The translations under genes were made by a program, and so were the position numbers. A DNA stretch of 64,000 bases. Origin: Spirogloea muscicola (taxonomy: Eukaryota; Streptophyta; Zygnematophyceae; Spirogloeales; Spirogloeaceae). Numbering within the stretch: position 1 is the first letter of the stretch; each line of letters begins with the position of its first letter. A model generated the notes under the pieces. It had not been told where the DNA came from. It saw nothing but the letters and a program-made list of their open reading frames with translations, and did not search any database. The DNA is taken from the NCBI GenBank assembly GCA_009602725.1, contig WELB01000050.1, forward strand, positions 568,903 to 632,902. Direction: 5' to 3'. Positions 21,698 through 33,100 of the stretch are shown here, one piece after another.

Positions 21698-23364
21698 ATG
21701 GCGCGCGGCGCGGCTCGCCGCCGCCATCAGCTCCTCGCTGCTGCCCTGGCGGCTGCGCTGGCGGCGGCCTGGACGGCGCCGGCCGTGGCATACCGCTTCA
21801 CTGTGGACCAGAAGGAGTGTCTGGAGCTGGTGAGACGAGAGTCGGGCATGGCATGCTGCAGGAGCCGAAATGGATGAAAGTAGCACACGTTGTCCAAGTC
21901 CGACCTTCCACGCAGTGATCACCTAACATGATGCCTGCGCTGGTGTAGACAAACATCTCAGCTCCATTGAAGCTCCACATTACTTACTCGTCCTTTCGCC
22001 GTGTTTCAGGATGTTCCTGATGAAGGGGACGTTGTGACAGGCTCGGTTGTGGTCTACGACTACGACAGCTCCTGGAGGGATGTCCACGCAGAGATTGACA
22101 TGACGGTGGGGTCTTCTGTTAGTGCCTGTCAGGAGTCGTCCTCAGTTGCACGACTAGGGCATTGCCTAGCAATGGAGACTGTCGACAACCCCCCACTTAC
22201 GGGACTAAGGAAAGCATGATATTTGTAGATTGCCTTCTTGCTCTGCAGCCAGCATACAGTCCAGGATTCAGGGTCCATTTGCTTGATTCTTAAAGTCATC
22301 ACCAGGGCATTTGTTCTTCAAGATTAGTGGCAACCACTTAGTCGTATCTTGCAGGAGAGTTTCTGCCCCAGGACTGCCTTTGAGCAGAACATTTTCCTCA
22401 GTGTTTTCATCTGTTGTCTAGTGTTGGTGTACAAGGATACTGGACAATCTGGTGTATACTCCAACCGCCTTACAGGAGTCGTGCTGAATGCAGGTCTCTG
22501 GCCCTGCTGGGAACCACATATACAACATACAAGGCAAGAGCGAAGACCGCTTTCAGTTTCGAGCTCCAAGGGCAGGCCCGCACAAGTTCTGCATAATCAA
22601 CAAGTCTCATATGCCTGAGTCTGTCGACTTCCATGTCACACTTGGGCATGAGTTGGAACGACGCACAGTTGCCAAGGACGGTAAGGAACGCAACGACCAC
22701 TTGGAAAGTCGTACCTTCGAGAGGCCTGCAATGGTAAAGCACTGTGGCAGTCTTGTGGCAGTCTTGTGGCAGTCTTGTTGGCAAAGATTGAACTTAAGCT
22801 CCTGCTTTAAGGCCCTGTGTCCCTCACTTCCAAGCTAACCCTGCATCGCACTATTGAAGGGTGTACGGGCTTGGAGGCTTGCTCATATTTTATGCTCATG
22901 ATGCCAGTGGCTTGCTGCTCAAGAAGACGGTACTGATGCTGTGTTGCATCTTTTCATTTGGACCGTCGGGACCTTGTCTTGTCTCAGAGGACTTCAATCC
23001 CCTTGTGTACTCAGTACACTCCATAGTGAATGTTGCAACCTTGGTCATCTCAGACCAAGAATACTACAGATCTCGAGAAGCTCGTCATCGACAAAGTGAG
23101 TTTCTCACTGACTAGTGCCGGTCACCAGGCCTGCATAGAGAGTGGTTGCAGCCAATGTGTCTATGCTATACTTGATAGATGATTTCTTCAGGCATAGAAT
23201 TCATGGTTCTTCGTCATCTCTTTGGTGCAGCAATTGAGAGCACAAGCAAACGCGTGGTCTGGTATGCGCTGGCGGAGGCGGTAACTCTAGTTGGTGCAAG
23301 CACCCTGCAAGTCTTGATCCTGAGGCGATTGTTTGAGAAGCGCTCAGGTCCAGGCCGCGCATAG
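21698..23364 (+). CDS. p24/emp24 (TMED) family cargo receptor
   Basis: Single-pass protein of COPI/COPII vesicles, helping cargo selection between ER and Golgi. Five exons: 21698-21829, 22010-22105, 22494-22680, 22988-23095, 23231-23364. The total is 657 nt, in frame, 218 aa, normal for the family. Signal peptide: LLAAALAAALAAAWTAPAVA. GOLD domain: FTVDQKECLEL, DVPDEGDVVTGSVVVYDYD, VSGPAGNHIYNIQGKSEDRF, PHKFCIINKSHMPESVDFHV. Coiled coil: SIVNVATLVISDQEYYRSRE. The membrane helix (VVWYALAEAVTLVGASTLQV) is followed by LILRRLFEKRS, matching the cytosolic tail with aromatic and basic retrieval signals. All introns are GT-AG. Confidence 0.95.
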
Positions 23365-24050
23365 AGGTCCCTGAGCTCTTTAAGTATTGCCAAAGTTTCA
23401 GGAGAGCTAAGTGAATCTAAGTGAATCTGCAGGTTAGCCTGCCACTTGCTTTCTCAGTCTTTGATTGACGGTTGTAAGTCATAGCTCCTGCAGCCTAAGA
23501 TTCATGGGCTTCAGAGTGTCACACAAAGAAATTGACATTTACAACCAGCCTGCACCACCAAACAATGGCCTGCAGAGGATGAATGCAGGCCTATGTGTCT
23601 GGCACACGTACAGCCCCTTGCCAAGTACGGAGGCGCAGCACTCAGTAGCTACCAGGAGGCCGCCAGAGGACTGGGCATGCTTATCTGTTGGGTTAAGTGT
23701 GACGATCTTACCTTGCTTACTAGGAGCATGCGCCTGTGTTGAGACACGGAGGCTAGATATTGGTAATACATAGGAAGAGAGCGGAGCACTAGGCCAATAA
23801 CAACATTGGCTGTGGTAAGCCAGGCGAGGGCGAAGCAACACACGTAGGTTGGACCTGCAGCATGAAGTGCCTGGCTAGGAGGCTCAAGAAACTCCCTGAC
23901 ATTGTGGCTTTCATGGATTCGGGGTGGATCAGGGTGTTACTTTGCAGCGTCCATGACCTGTCCTTTCGCAGTATTTTTGTCTCTTCATAGTATATCCGTC
24001 AGACCAATCCTGTTGGCAGTTGGTCAGCCTACTTGATTAGCTGGGGCCCC
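23365..24050. other. 3' flank of p24 gene, no gene seen
   Basis: A TGTAAG lies about 105 bp after the p24 stop and may serve polyadenylation. Otherwise nothing recognisable. Confidence 0.35.
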
Positions 24051-24360
24051 TTACAATGCCGTTGTATGAAGGACGAGCGATGTGTCAAACAAGGCTGGTA
24101 CTTCAAAGGGGGTGGTCTCAGACCTTGTACAGTCCTTGGGCTGGCGCCTCAAGCCATTGCCTTAGCAGCACTTTTCACGGCGGGATAGATGGGGACTCGG
24201 ATAGTAAGCCTGCCCCCCGCCTGGCTGGCTCCCGCTGTTCTGACATAGCATCTTCAGGCCCCTTTGTCTGGCCCTTTGTCTGGCGCTTCCTCTGGCCCTC
24301 TTCTCGTACTTTGTTCATTCTTTTTTGGGCTGGTTTTCCAGCCCCTATCCTCAATGGAAG
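24051..24360 (+). repeat. LINE tail units upstream of copy A2
   Basis: A degenerate unit (gaccttgtacagtccttgggctggcgcctcaag) lies near 24120-24155. A well-kept family-A tail with hairpin GGGCTGG...CCAGCCC then 'tatcctcaatgg' lies at 24290-24358. The second unit abuts the coding part of LINE A2 without a spacer. Confidence 0.7.
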
Positions 24361-25420
24361 GGCCTTTCCTTCCTATGGCCCTCCCACTCAACGACGCCCT
24401 CGCCCTCCCGGACGAGGTATTCCGGAGTGCCGTCCACAGGCTCCTCGGCCTGCCGCCGCCATGCCTCCAGGGCGTGCGTCAATGTGAGTGTGGTGAGCGC
24501 GGGGCCGAGCAGGGGGAGCTGGCCGCTCACGTTCTGCGCTGCTCGCACGGCGGAGAGCGGACAGCGGCCCATGACCGCCTCCGGGACGCAATGCACGGCA
24601 TCCTGGTGGAGGCTGGCTTCTCTGTGGCAGCGGAGCACTCTGGGATCATGCCGCTCCAGGACAGGGCCGACGGTCTCCACGCCCGTCGTGTGGACCTGGT
24701 GGCCACCCCACAGGTCGGCGGGCCACGTCTCCTCCTGGACGTGGTGACTACCGACGCATTCGACCGATCCCACCCAGCCCAGTGTGCAACCAAGCCTGGG
24801 TATGCGGTCGCCTGCGCCGCTCGTGCCAAAGAACTCAAGTACGCAGACCATCCGCCAGCTGACGAGTTCTTCCCGCTGGCCATCGACACACACGGGGCGT
24901 TGGGTGCCCGGTGGCTCGAACTGCTCCACCAGCTTGCCCGTCACGCCGTCGCCCGCCGCTTCCATGGGGAGCCGGTGGGCTTCCCTGCAGCTGGGTCGCT
25001 CGCCCAGGTGTACCGCATGCGCCTGGCCGTCTCGCTGCAGAGGTCAATGGCCCGTGCGCTGCACCTGCGTGCCGGCCGAGCCCTCGCTGCTGCCTCTGGC
25101 TCTGGCCAGGGGACATACTTCCAGGAGCATAGTCTCTCTGACCTGCGACTGCTTAGCAGGGGTTACTGAGTGATTAGTGGCAGCTTTGTTTCTTCTTGTG
25201 TGCGCTTGTCTTTCTTAATGCTTCACCTAAGTGCTTCGCTTAGCCCCCTTCCTGAACTGTGTTCATTCTTTTTCTTGGGCTGGCTGTTCCAGCCCATATC
25301 CTAATGGGAAAGCTCTCTCTTTGTAGCTACTGAACGCTTGTAGGCCCCTCCGAACCTTTGTCAATTCTGTTTGGGCTGGCTTTTCGCGGCCCTTGCCTCC
25401 CCATTGGGAGTGCCACTTCC
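24361..25420 (+). mobile_element. 5'-truncated family-A LINE copy 2 with intact RLE end
   Basis: One open frame to TGA at 25169 carries LNDALALPDEVFRSAVHRLL, the CECGERGAEQ...HVLRC knuckle, endonuclease residues RRVDLVATP / LLLDVVTTD / KPGYAVAC, the module LGARWLELLHQLARHAVARR / MRLAVSLQRSMARALHLRAG, and the end LSDLRLLSRGY. The frame also runs back into the upstream tail to 24264, which is probably chance. The 3' UTR bears two hairpins (about 25277-25308 and a looser one near 25372-25410). The RT is absent, so the copy is dead on its own, but its end is the best preserved here. It lies about 0.6 kb upstream of the root-cap gene start. Confidence 0.92.
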
Positions 25421-25860
25421 TCTTGCTCCTGCCGGGGCTCGCTCCGTCAGGCGGGGCAGGTCAGAGATTTTCTCGGGGTGCCCGACTGGCTCCGCAGGAC
25501 GGGGCCGGACCTGCCACGTCCCCGCACGTGCGCTCGGCGTGCGACTGCCACGTGGCGGGCGCTGGGCGAGCGCGGCGCCGGGCCCCAGGCGGGACCCAGC
25601 GAGACCGGGCCGCCCCTCCTCTGCGGGCCTCGGCTCCCGGGGGCGAGCGTGCCTGGCGATGCTCTGAGCCCAGGGGCCGTCAACGCGGCGAGACCCGCAG
25701 AGGCGGAAGAGTCCCCAAAGCCCCCAGAGTCCTCTGCAGCTCAAGGCTGGCCGGCTGGGGCGGCTGGGCAGGGGGTGCCCGCCGAGGAGGGCCGGAGACC
25801 GGTCGGGCTTGGCAGAGGACCGGGCCCCGGCTCGCGGGCCGCCGCCACCCAACCTCCCAC

Positions 25861-25866
25861 TATAAG
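25861..25866 (+). promoter_or_regulatory. Possible TATA box of root-cap-domain gene
   Basis: TATAAG lies 151 bp upstream of the ATG at 26017 and is followed by C-rich and CT-rich sequence that could be the 5' UTR. It is the only TATA-like motif among the gene starts examined, and would fit a strongly expressed secreted product. Inference only. Confidence 0.45.
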
Positions 25867-26016
25867 TTCCCCCCCCGCCGTTCCAGAGATCGTACCACAC
25901 CCTCCATCCGGCTCCCTCCCTTTCCAGCCCTTCAGTCTTCTCTCCCTTTCCACGCTTTCGTTTCCCAGCCAGCACCAGCGGCCGTCAGAGCGGCAGCGGC
26001 AGTGCCAGCGGAAGCC

Positions 26017-27791
26017 ATGGCGTGCACCACTCTTGCGGTCCTCCTGGCGGCGGCCTGCCTCGTCCAGGCTGCGGCAGCCCTGCCCTTCTACACCGGCCCG
26101 GTGTCGATGGACGAGTCCACATGGGTGGTGGCCGACTCCAGCCTCTCCGACAAGCACGAGGGCGCGTGCCCCGCCTTCACCGCGCCCGGCCAGTCCTGCA
26201 CTGCCACCACCTGCGGCACCAACTTCTTCAAGGCCAAGTTCCACCAGGACATCCTGGATCAGTACGCCATCGCCAAGAAGCACAGCACTTTCACCGTCGC
26301 TGACTGCTGCAACTTTGCCCGGTAAGGCACTGCCCTGCACTTGATGACCGCCAGTACTTCCAGACTTGCATTCAGCGGGATCACTCGATCCTTTGTCATT
26401 TCCCCGCCTATTACACCCCAAATGGTCAACTGGAGCTCTCACGTCTGTGGTAGACGTACACTTTGAGAAGCATCTTCACCCTCGAAAAGAGGTGGTCTAA
26501 CATCACAATGACCTGCATTGCATTCTGCAGTGTGACCCCTGGCGCCGTCTACTGGCAGTTCGAGCTCCAGCACAGCCTGTGCTGTGCCCTCCCCGCTTCA
26601 GTCTGCTCCTTGGGCCCCGTTGTTGCTGACAACTGCGAGTACCCCTACTTCTTGGGTGGCACCTGTAATCCGGAGGTGCAGGATGACCCGCACTTCGTTG
26701 GTGCCCACGGCACTCGTTTCGACTTCAATGGCATCCCCGACAAGACGTTCTGTCTTATCTCCGACAAGGATGTCCACATTAACATGAAGGTCAATGGGTA
26801 CTATGATGAGCGCACTGCTGGTGCCTCTGCCTTCAAGAATGGAAAGGCCATCCGCACTTGGATCCGTGAGCTTGGCATCATGTGGAACGCCGCTGGTGTT
26901 CAGAACAGCGCCGTCTTCACTGCTCGCTCTGGTTCCAAGGACTCTTCCCGTGGTGCTGGCTTCCTTTCAGCTGTCAGCATTAACGGCGCGGAGGTCACCA
27001 TTCCTCAGGTAACAAACGACTTTCTTGCCAGCATGTTCTATGCTGCAAACAAAGTACATCTGCATTGTCTTTCATTATTACCTCAATAAGTGGAGGGTAA
27101 GGTATCCACATTTCAGTGCTATGTATCCCTCTAAATGTTGACTCTGGTCTCATTGGCTGCAGCTTGGTGAGACTGCCGCTTTCGGCGAGAATACTTTCAG
27201 CTTGGTCGCCTATGAGAAGAAGGGTCCTTATGACGTGGACTTCTTCCGCTTCGTTGTCCCGGGAGTCATTAATGCTGAGATCCGTCTCCGGGCCGCCCAC
27301 CCTCTCCTCCAGGTGCCCTTACTTCCTATGGAATAGCAGCAGGTCGCTGATTTTTTGTTCATAATTTGTTTCCTTAGCAATATCTGTCTGTATGCACTTC
27401 TCAGACTGAAAGTTATTGTGGTGCACATTCATCAATTAACCAATAATTGCCTTTATGCCCTGTGCAGACCAAGGATGACTCTATGGTCCACATCAACCTT
27501 GACCTCATGGATATAAAGTATACCCAAGACATTCACGGCGTCCTTGGTCAAACTTATCGCAATGACCATGCGGAGCGTGCCATCAAGTACACTGCCCTTG
27601 CTGAGCTCATGGGCCACCGCCTGGCTGCTGATGGTGAAGGGGGTGAGGGTTTCCTTGACGGCAAGGCAGCTGATTATGAGTCGTCAGCCATCCTGTCAGC
27701 AGACTGCAAATTCTCCCGTTACATTGCTGCGCAGCACGCAGAAGCTGGTGCAGAGATGGCCACTGCTGCTGTTATTGAGACCGTCGTGTAA
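26017..27791 (+). CDS. Secreted root-cap-domain protein
   Basis: Four exons: 26017-26321, 26531-27008, 27163-27312, 27468-27791 (TAA). They sum to 1257 nt, 418 aa, all GT-AG. The signal peptide is LAVLLAAACLVQAAAA. A Cys-rich N-terminal region (ACPAFTAPGQSCTATTCGT, DCCNFAR, SLCCALPASVC) precedes a von Willebrand D-like stretch (DDPHFVGAHGTRFDFNGIPD, FCLISDKDVHINMKVNGYY). The end has the root-cap signature HINLDLMDIKYTQDIHGVLG followed by QTYR. The plant Root_cap family (Pfam PF06830) is extracellular and of unknown biochemical role. The even Cys distribution fits an extracellular matrix or wall protein. A TGTAA overlaps the stop codon. It has no obvious partner among the neighbours. Confidence 0.88.
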
Positions 27792-28650
27792 GCCCTTGAG
27801 CTGGCCAGCTTCTAGATAGGTGTCCACTCACGTGGTGGCTTGCTGCCACCCTGTACATCGGGCACCCAGCCTCTTATTCTTGGTGCTTGTGCAGAAATAA
27901 GAATGTAGAGTGTCTGAGGTGTGAAGTTTGCTTCACCTGCAATAAGAGGGCTAGTTAGCCTCAACAGACCTGGCCACAGACCTGCTTATGCAGGAAGGTG
28001 TGCGTGTACCAGAGTTCCATTCTGTCCTGGACATCTCCACTAGCTTCAAGATAGTCTGGTATAAAAATTAGCTCAAGTTCGAAACGGGTTCATTCTTTGT
28101 GCTAGCTATGGTGCTGATTGTGCTCCAAGCTCTGCTGTGCTCATACAGGCCTATGCCTGTCATGTCAACTCACCCAATTTTTGCATATCCACTGCGCTAG
28201 GCAGACCTCCAAGAAAATGCTATTCTGCATCTACCTTGATTGAAACGAATGCTAGATGTCTAGAAAATCTGACAGGTACGTCCAGAGGTATGTCCGGGAT
28301 ATAATCAGTGCAACTCCGCACCCCACTCCCTTCTAAGCAAGGACTTATACATACTTAAGCACAATGTATTGCTTCTTACATGTCTACCAGCCGACTATGT
28401 AACACTGATTAATGGACGCTTAAAATATACATCACTAAGACAGTCCCTGCATAACGTGGTTGGGTTTGCTGGAATTGCTGGGTATACCCCACTTGCCCCC
28501 ACCTTGTCACTTCACCAATCCAAAAGTACAACTGCATTCCGACTGTCTTGGACCATCAGCTTCGAATATAATGTGTAGGCAAGATGAAGCGGAGGAAGCT
28601 AGCAAGCGAATCATTTATGGCGAATGTCAAGTAATTCCCACTGTACAGAC
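27792..28650. other. 3' flank, no gene recognised
   Basis: AT-richer intergenic sequence. A weak open frame at 28369-28578 and one at 28460-28897 lack any family signal or splice context. Confidence 0.35.
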
Positions 28651-28659
28651 TGACGCTAC

Positions 28660-28720
28660 ATCAGAAAAAGTGCTCGCCCATAGAGACGAAGGGCTGGCAA
28701 GGCCAGCCCGAAAACAATGG
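28660..28720 (-). repeat. Solitary hairpin unit
   Basis: 'aagtgctcgcccatagagac' then GGGCTGGCAAGGCCAGCCC and 'gaaaacaatgg': one minus-orientation copy of the LINE-tail hairpin with no coding remains attached. Confidence 0.7.
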
Positions 28721-28939
28721 ACGATCCATCCACCTTTTCTGACATCGAGCAGTCTGTTTCTGTTTCAATTGTGGTCGTCCCATGTGTTCCCTAGGTTTGG
28801 TAGTGATTTCTGCCATCATCACAAATGTCAAACTCATCTTAAAGTCCAACTCAAGCTTCGACCTGAATATCAGAAATTCGTGCGGGACTTCATTTGACCA
28901 ATATCTTCACAATCACCTGGGGAAGATGAGCTGTTTCCT

Positions 28940-29530
28940 TCTATTTGGGCTGGCTTTTCCCAGCCTCTATCCTCTTTCTTCAGTGGGCGAACCCTCCTCT
29001 TTTTACAGCCATCGCCGCCTCTGGAAGAGCTTTTACATTTCTCTCATTACATGCGCACCGCGCGCAATTGTCTCACTTCTCGCTCCTCCCCTCCTCCCCT
29101 GGCTGGGTCCGCGTTTCCACTCCCTCCTCCACAACATTGCCAAGCTAGGCTACACACGATGTGCAGATGTGTTCCCGGCTGAGATGTGCTTGCCAGCTGC
29201 ATATCTGTCTTTCTTGCGACGACGAGTTTCGGCCTGTTTGCAGCGTGCCCAGGCCAATGCCTTGCACCAGAAAGCTGGGCGAGCTCTAGTTGGTAGCAGA
29301 AGGGCTTCTTATCTGACATCTAGTACTCAGGCATCGGTTAGCGACCTTTATGTTTTGACCCGCGGTTACTGAGCGGGTCATTCTGCTGTAGGTTATGTAG
29401 GTCTTAGATGTGCTTGCCTTTGTACTTGGCCATTTGGCCTTCGTTTGTTTCAAATACACGAATTTCCTACCCTGTTGTGCTTGCCTTCGTACTTTGGCCA
29501 TTTGGCCTTCGTTTGTTTCAAATACACGAA
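28940..29530 (+). mobile_element. 5'-truncated family-B LINE end with tandem 3' termini
   Basis: A hairpin tail unit at 28945-28990 (tttgggctggcttttcccagcc) sits upstream. From about 29090 the plus-strand frame reads LGPRFHSLLHNIAKLGYTRC, ADVFPAEMCLPAAYLSFLRR, VSACLQRAQANALHQKAGRA, VSDLYVLTRGY and TGA at 29372. The 3' UTR ends in two tandem copies of about 60 bp, each running from 'tgcttgcctt' through 'ggccatttggccttcg' to TTTGTTTCAAATACACGAA (ending about 29470 and 29530). Only the protein's last part remains, and no endonuclease core is seen. Confidence 0.85.
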
Positions 29531-29554
29531 AACCTCGAGACGCGACGGTAGGAA

Positions 29555-29710
29555 AGGTGTGTGTATTCAGAGATGGAGGGCCATGTGTGGCCAAGTACAA
29601 AGGTAAGCACATTGACGTATGTACATCACCTGTTGCTAGGCTGACCCGCTGAGTAACCACGAGTCAGCACATAGAGGTCGCTAACTGATGCCCGAATACG
29701 GGACGGCAAT
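29555..29710 (-). mobile_element. Inverted family-B tail fragment
   Basis: Minus strand: ASVSDLYVLTRGY context near 29700-29655, then the family-B UTR with 'gtgcttacctttgtacttggcc' and a segment shared with 49.6 kb ('agatggagggcc..tgtgtgg'). It faces the plus-strand copy at 28.9-29.5 kb tail to tail. Confidence 0.65.
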
Positions 29711-30145
29711 TGACAACCTCTTGAGCTACCAAGTAGGGCTCCAAGTGGTGGCGCCCCGTGCGGGCGGGCCTTGCGTCAACTGCCGACACACAAGGTCGCC
29801 TTTGCTCCAACCTGCACGGTCGTCGGTCGAATGGAGTGTGTCTAGCGACGGCTCAGCCCGGCCTGGAGCAAGCAGCAGCTGCTGCCTGCGCGCCGCTGGC
29901 GCTCGCCGCGGCCAGCCGGGGCCCCGCGCCGCCCGCCAGTCGACGAGCTCTTGCGACGGCGAGGCCCGGAGGAGGCGCTCGAGCGCGGGGAACGCCAGCC
30001 GCTGGCCGCACTTTCGGGCACCCCGGGCCGGCTCGCGGTAGCGGCTGTCTGCCTGCGCCTGCCTGTGCGCTTCTCATGACGTGATCAGCACGCGATGTCG
30101 TGACCGGCGGGAGGCGCCTGCTTGACGGAGGGCCTGTCAGCTGGC
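29711..30145. other. GC-rich upstream region of dihydroxyacetone kinase
   Basis: CpG-rich stretch with long but signature-free open frames on both strands (for example 29853-30077, minus). Read as promoter and 5' UTR of the gene starting at 30146. Confidence 0.45.
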
Positions 30146-33100
30146 ATGGTGGGCGGCAAGAAGCTCATCAATGACCCTGCCAGTGAGGTCCCCCCTAGAT
30201 AGCACCCGGATGCCTGCAAGTACTTTCAGCTCTATACTGCAGAAGATGGCATATCTTGAGCAATTTCTCTCCGAAGAGGTCTTGCAATGATAGTCTACTT
30301 TTGAGAATGCGTGTGTTGAAGTCAGTATAAGTCGACTTCATGTCTTGGCTGCAAGATATAGCTCATAGTATCTAAGCACAGGTAGCCACCTCCAATGTCC
30401 AGTGCTTCGGAAGTTGGAGGTGTCACTTGAGACTTACAGACCTGGACTTAGTGAATCTGTTCAGATGTCGTTGTGGAGATGATTGAAGGGCTTGTTGAGA
30501 CATACCCACACCTGCAGTACTTGGATGGATTTCCAGAGGTCTGATAAAGACTGCAATCCGCTCACTCTGCACTTGAACAGAGCCTTGACAGGCGTCCTTG
30601 ATTGATCTATGCTTCTCATACTTGCTGAGAAGAGGCCTCTAGCTTGATTAGACCGCCACTTTCGTGCAGGTCAAGGTGGTGTTGAGAGCAGATATTGAAA
30701 GGAAAAGCAATGACAAGGTTGCACTCATTTCAGGTCGGTCTTGTGCATATTCAGAGTAGGCGCTGACATAGATGCATGCAGCATAAGCAGCACGCTTGAG
30801 AAAAGGATGTACAAGTGGACCTGAACAGCTCTTCTTGTCAGGGGCCAGCTGTAAACTACCCCCTAAGCACTGGACTCAGATTTGAGATGGTGGACATTTC
30901 TCAGGAGGTGGGGCAGGGCATGAGCCAGCTCATGCAGGCTTTGTTGGTAAGGGCATGCTCACAGCAGCTGTTTGTGGAGATGTGTTTACCTCCCCTACGA
31001 CGAATGCAGTGCTTGCAGTGAGCTTCACCTTACTGCCACTCAGCTTTTCAGATGTTTGTCAAAGTATTAGTGAAGAGGCCAGAAGTACAGAGCAGCTACG
31101 CTGCAGTATAAACCATGTCTATAAGAACAGCGTACGCGCTTGCAAGTATTCCCGAGGTCCTCCAGTAACTGGTACCACATTCGCAATTCGCAATGGGGGT
31201 GTAATGACAATCCAATCGAATTGCTGCCCTGACACAGGCGATCAGAGCCGTGACTGGACCTCCAGGCTGTCTACTGATTGTGAAGGTTTGTGTGCATTGT
31301 GCGCACCTGAAAGTCCTGTCAAGAGTTCCCTCAGAGTCAGGCTCATCACTTGGCTGGTCTTGTCTACAATGAGAAGATCGTCTCTGCTGAGCGTCAATAT
31401 ATAAGCTCCTGCATTGTTTAAGCCAAGCTGTGATACATCTCCCTTCCTTGCTTACATAAGCCTGGCGGTGCTTGATTAATTTGTATAACAAGGACTTGGC
31501 TCTTTGCATCCTGCCCAGAATTACACAGGGGACAGATTGAATTTTGGACTTGCTGCAGAGCAAGCCAAAGCTGAGGGGTACAAGGTTGAGGTCAGCTTCT
31601 ATTGCTAAAACGACAATTTGTATCTGGAAGAACCTCCAGTCATCCGTCCATATTTGCATGTATGAAGTGGCAGACAACATACTGCACCTTTGCATTCAGA
31701 CTGTTGTTCTTGGCTTGTTGCACTGAAGAGGGAATGTTGCATTGTCTTGAGCTGTAGATGGTGATTGTTGCCGATGATTGTGCCCTGCCTCCACCCCGCG
31801 GCCTCGCTGGTCGCAGAGGTCTTGCAGGCACATTGTTTGTCCATAAGGTGAGCACCAGAGGCTCTAGTTGGCACTAGTCTTGTGAATAAACAACTCGTGG
31901 CTGCTGCCATGCAGTTGATAATTGACATTACAATGAAACTGTTCAATAAACTGAATTATATACTTGAATCGTTCTCACCATACGTATTTTCTATCCACCC
32001 TCCATCTTGACAGGGCGCAGGAGCTGCAGCAGAGGCAGGGTTGAGCCTTGCTGATGTGGCAGGTGAAGCACGCCATCTTGCCACGTTGATGGGAACAGCT
32101 GTCGTGGGCCTTTCTAGTGGCTCCATGCCAGGTGGCATCAACCCTGACCGACTTGGACCCGACCAAATGGAATTGGGCCAAGGCATTGTGAGTATTCATG
32201 ACTAAGTATTCATGACTGTTGACGACTGCAACTCTAGCAAGTAATAAGGGAGCAATACAATTTGAACGGACTTGAATAGACAGCACATAGTTGTCCGACA
32301 TATTTACGCGTACATTGTGTTGTCCTTCTGCACAGCATGGTGAGCCAGGACTAGCTGTGACCGAGCTTCAGCCTGCAGATGTCGTTGTCACGCATATGCT
32401 CAAGCAGATTCTATCCCCTGTAGGTACCAGCTACTGCTGCTTCTTGCTTGATTTTGTGATGCTCAGTGCTGACCTCACAAGGAGCCAGTACTGAGTAGCT
32501 GATTTGGTACAGCATACGAAGAGTTCTCAGACGTTCATGTCGTTCCGCATGACTCTTACGTCCCCTGACTATCACTTAGTGAAGCTTTGCTCAACATCTT
32601 CCCAAAGCTGTGCATGCCAGGAGACTGGGTACCTTGCAATCAAAGCTGGCAGCAAGGTGGCACTTCTTGTCAATGGGTATACAGACATGAGGCTCATGGC
32701 ATTAGAGGTCAAATCACTGTTTGCTCTTGCTTATTGTTTTTCTTTCCATCACATTTACAAAAGATGAGCATTGGGCAGATACCCCAAGTCAATGTGAGCT
32801 TAGGCACTGCTCTGGAACAATGTCAAAACAGTGCACTCCATTCAGGGCAGCCCCCTCATGGTCATCTCCGTTGTCCTGTGTACCAGGATGGGCGCAACTC
32901 CCCTCATGGAGCTCATGATATGCGCTGGCAAAGCCGTTGCAGAGCTGCAAGTGGAGCATGGTTTCTTAGTGGAGCGCGTCTTTGTTGGTTCTTTGATGAC
33001 ATCCTTGGACATGGCTGGTGAGTTGTCTTTTGTTTGTCTTTCGTCTTTTGTAGAGACGCCATGCGTGCCTGGAACAGCAGCTTACATATAAATATTCGTG

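Noticed and set aside
29853-30077. Minus-strand Arg/Ala/Pro frame upstream of dihydroxyacetone kinase
   Set aside because: Low-complexity GC-driven open frame in a promoter-like island with no family signature.
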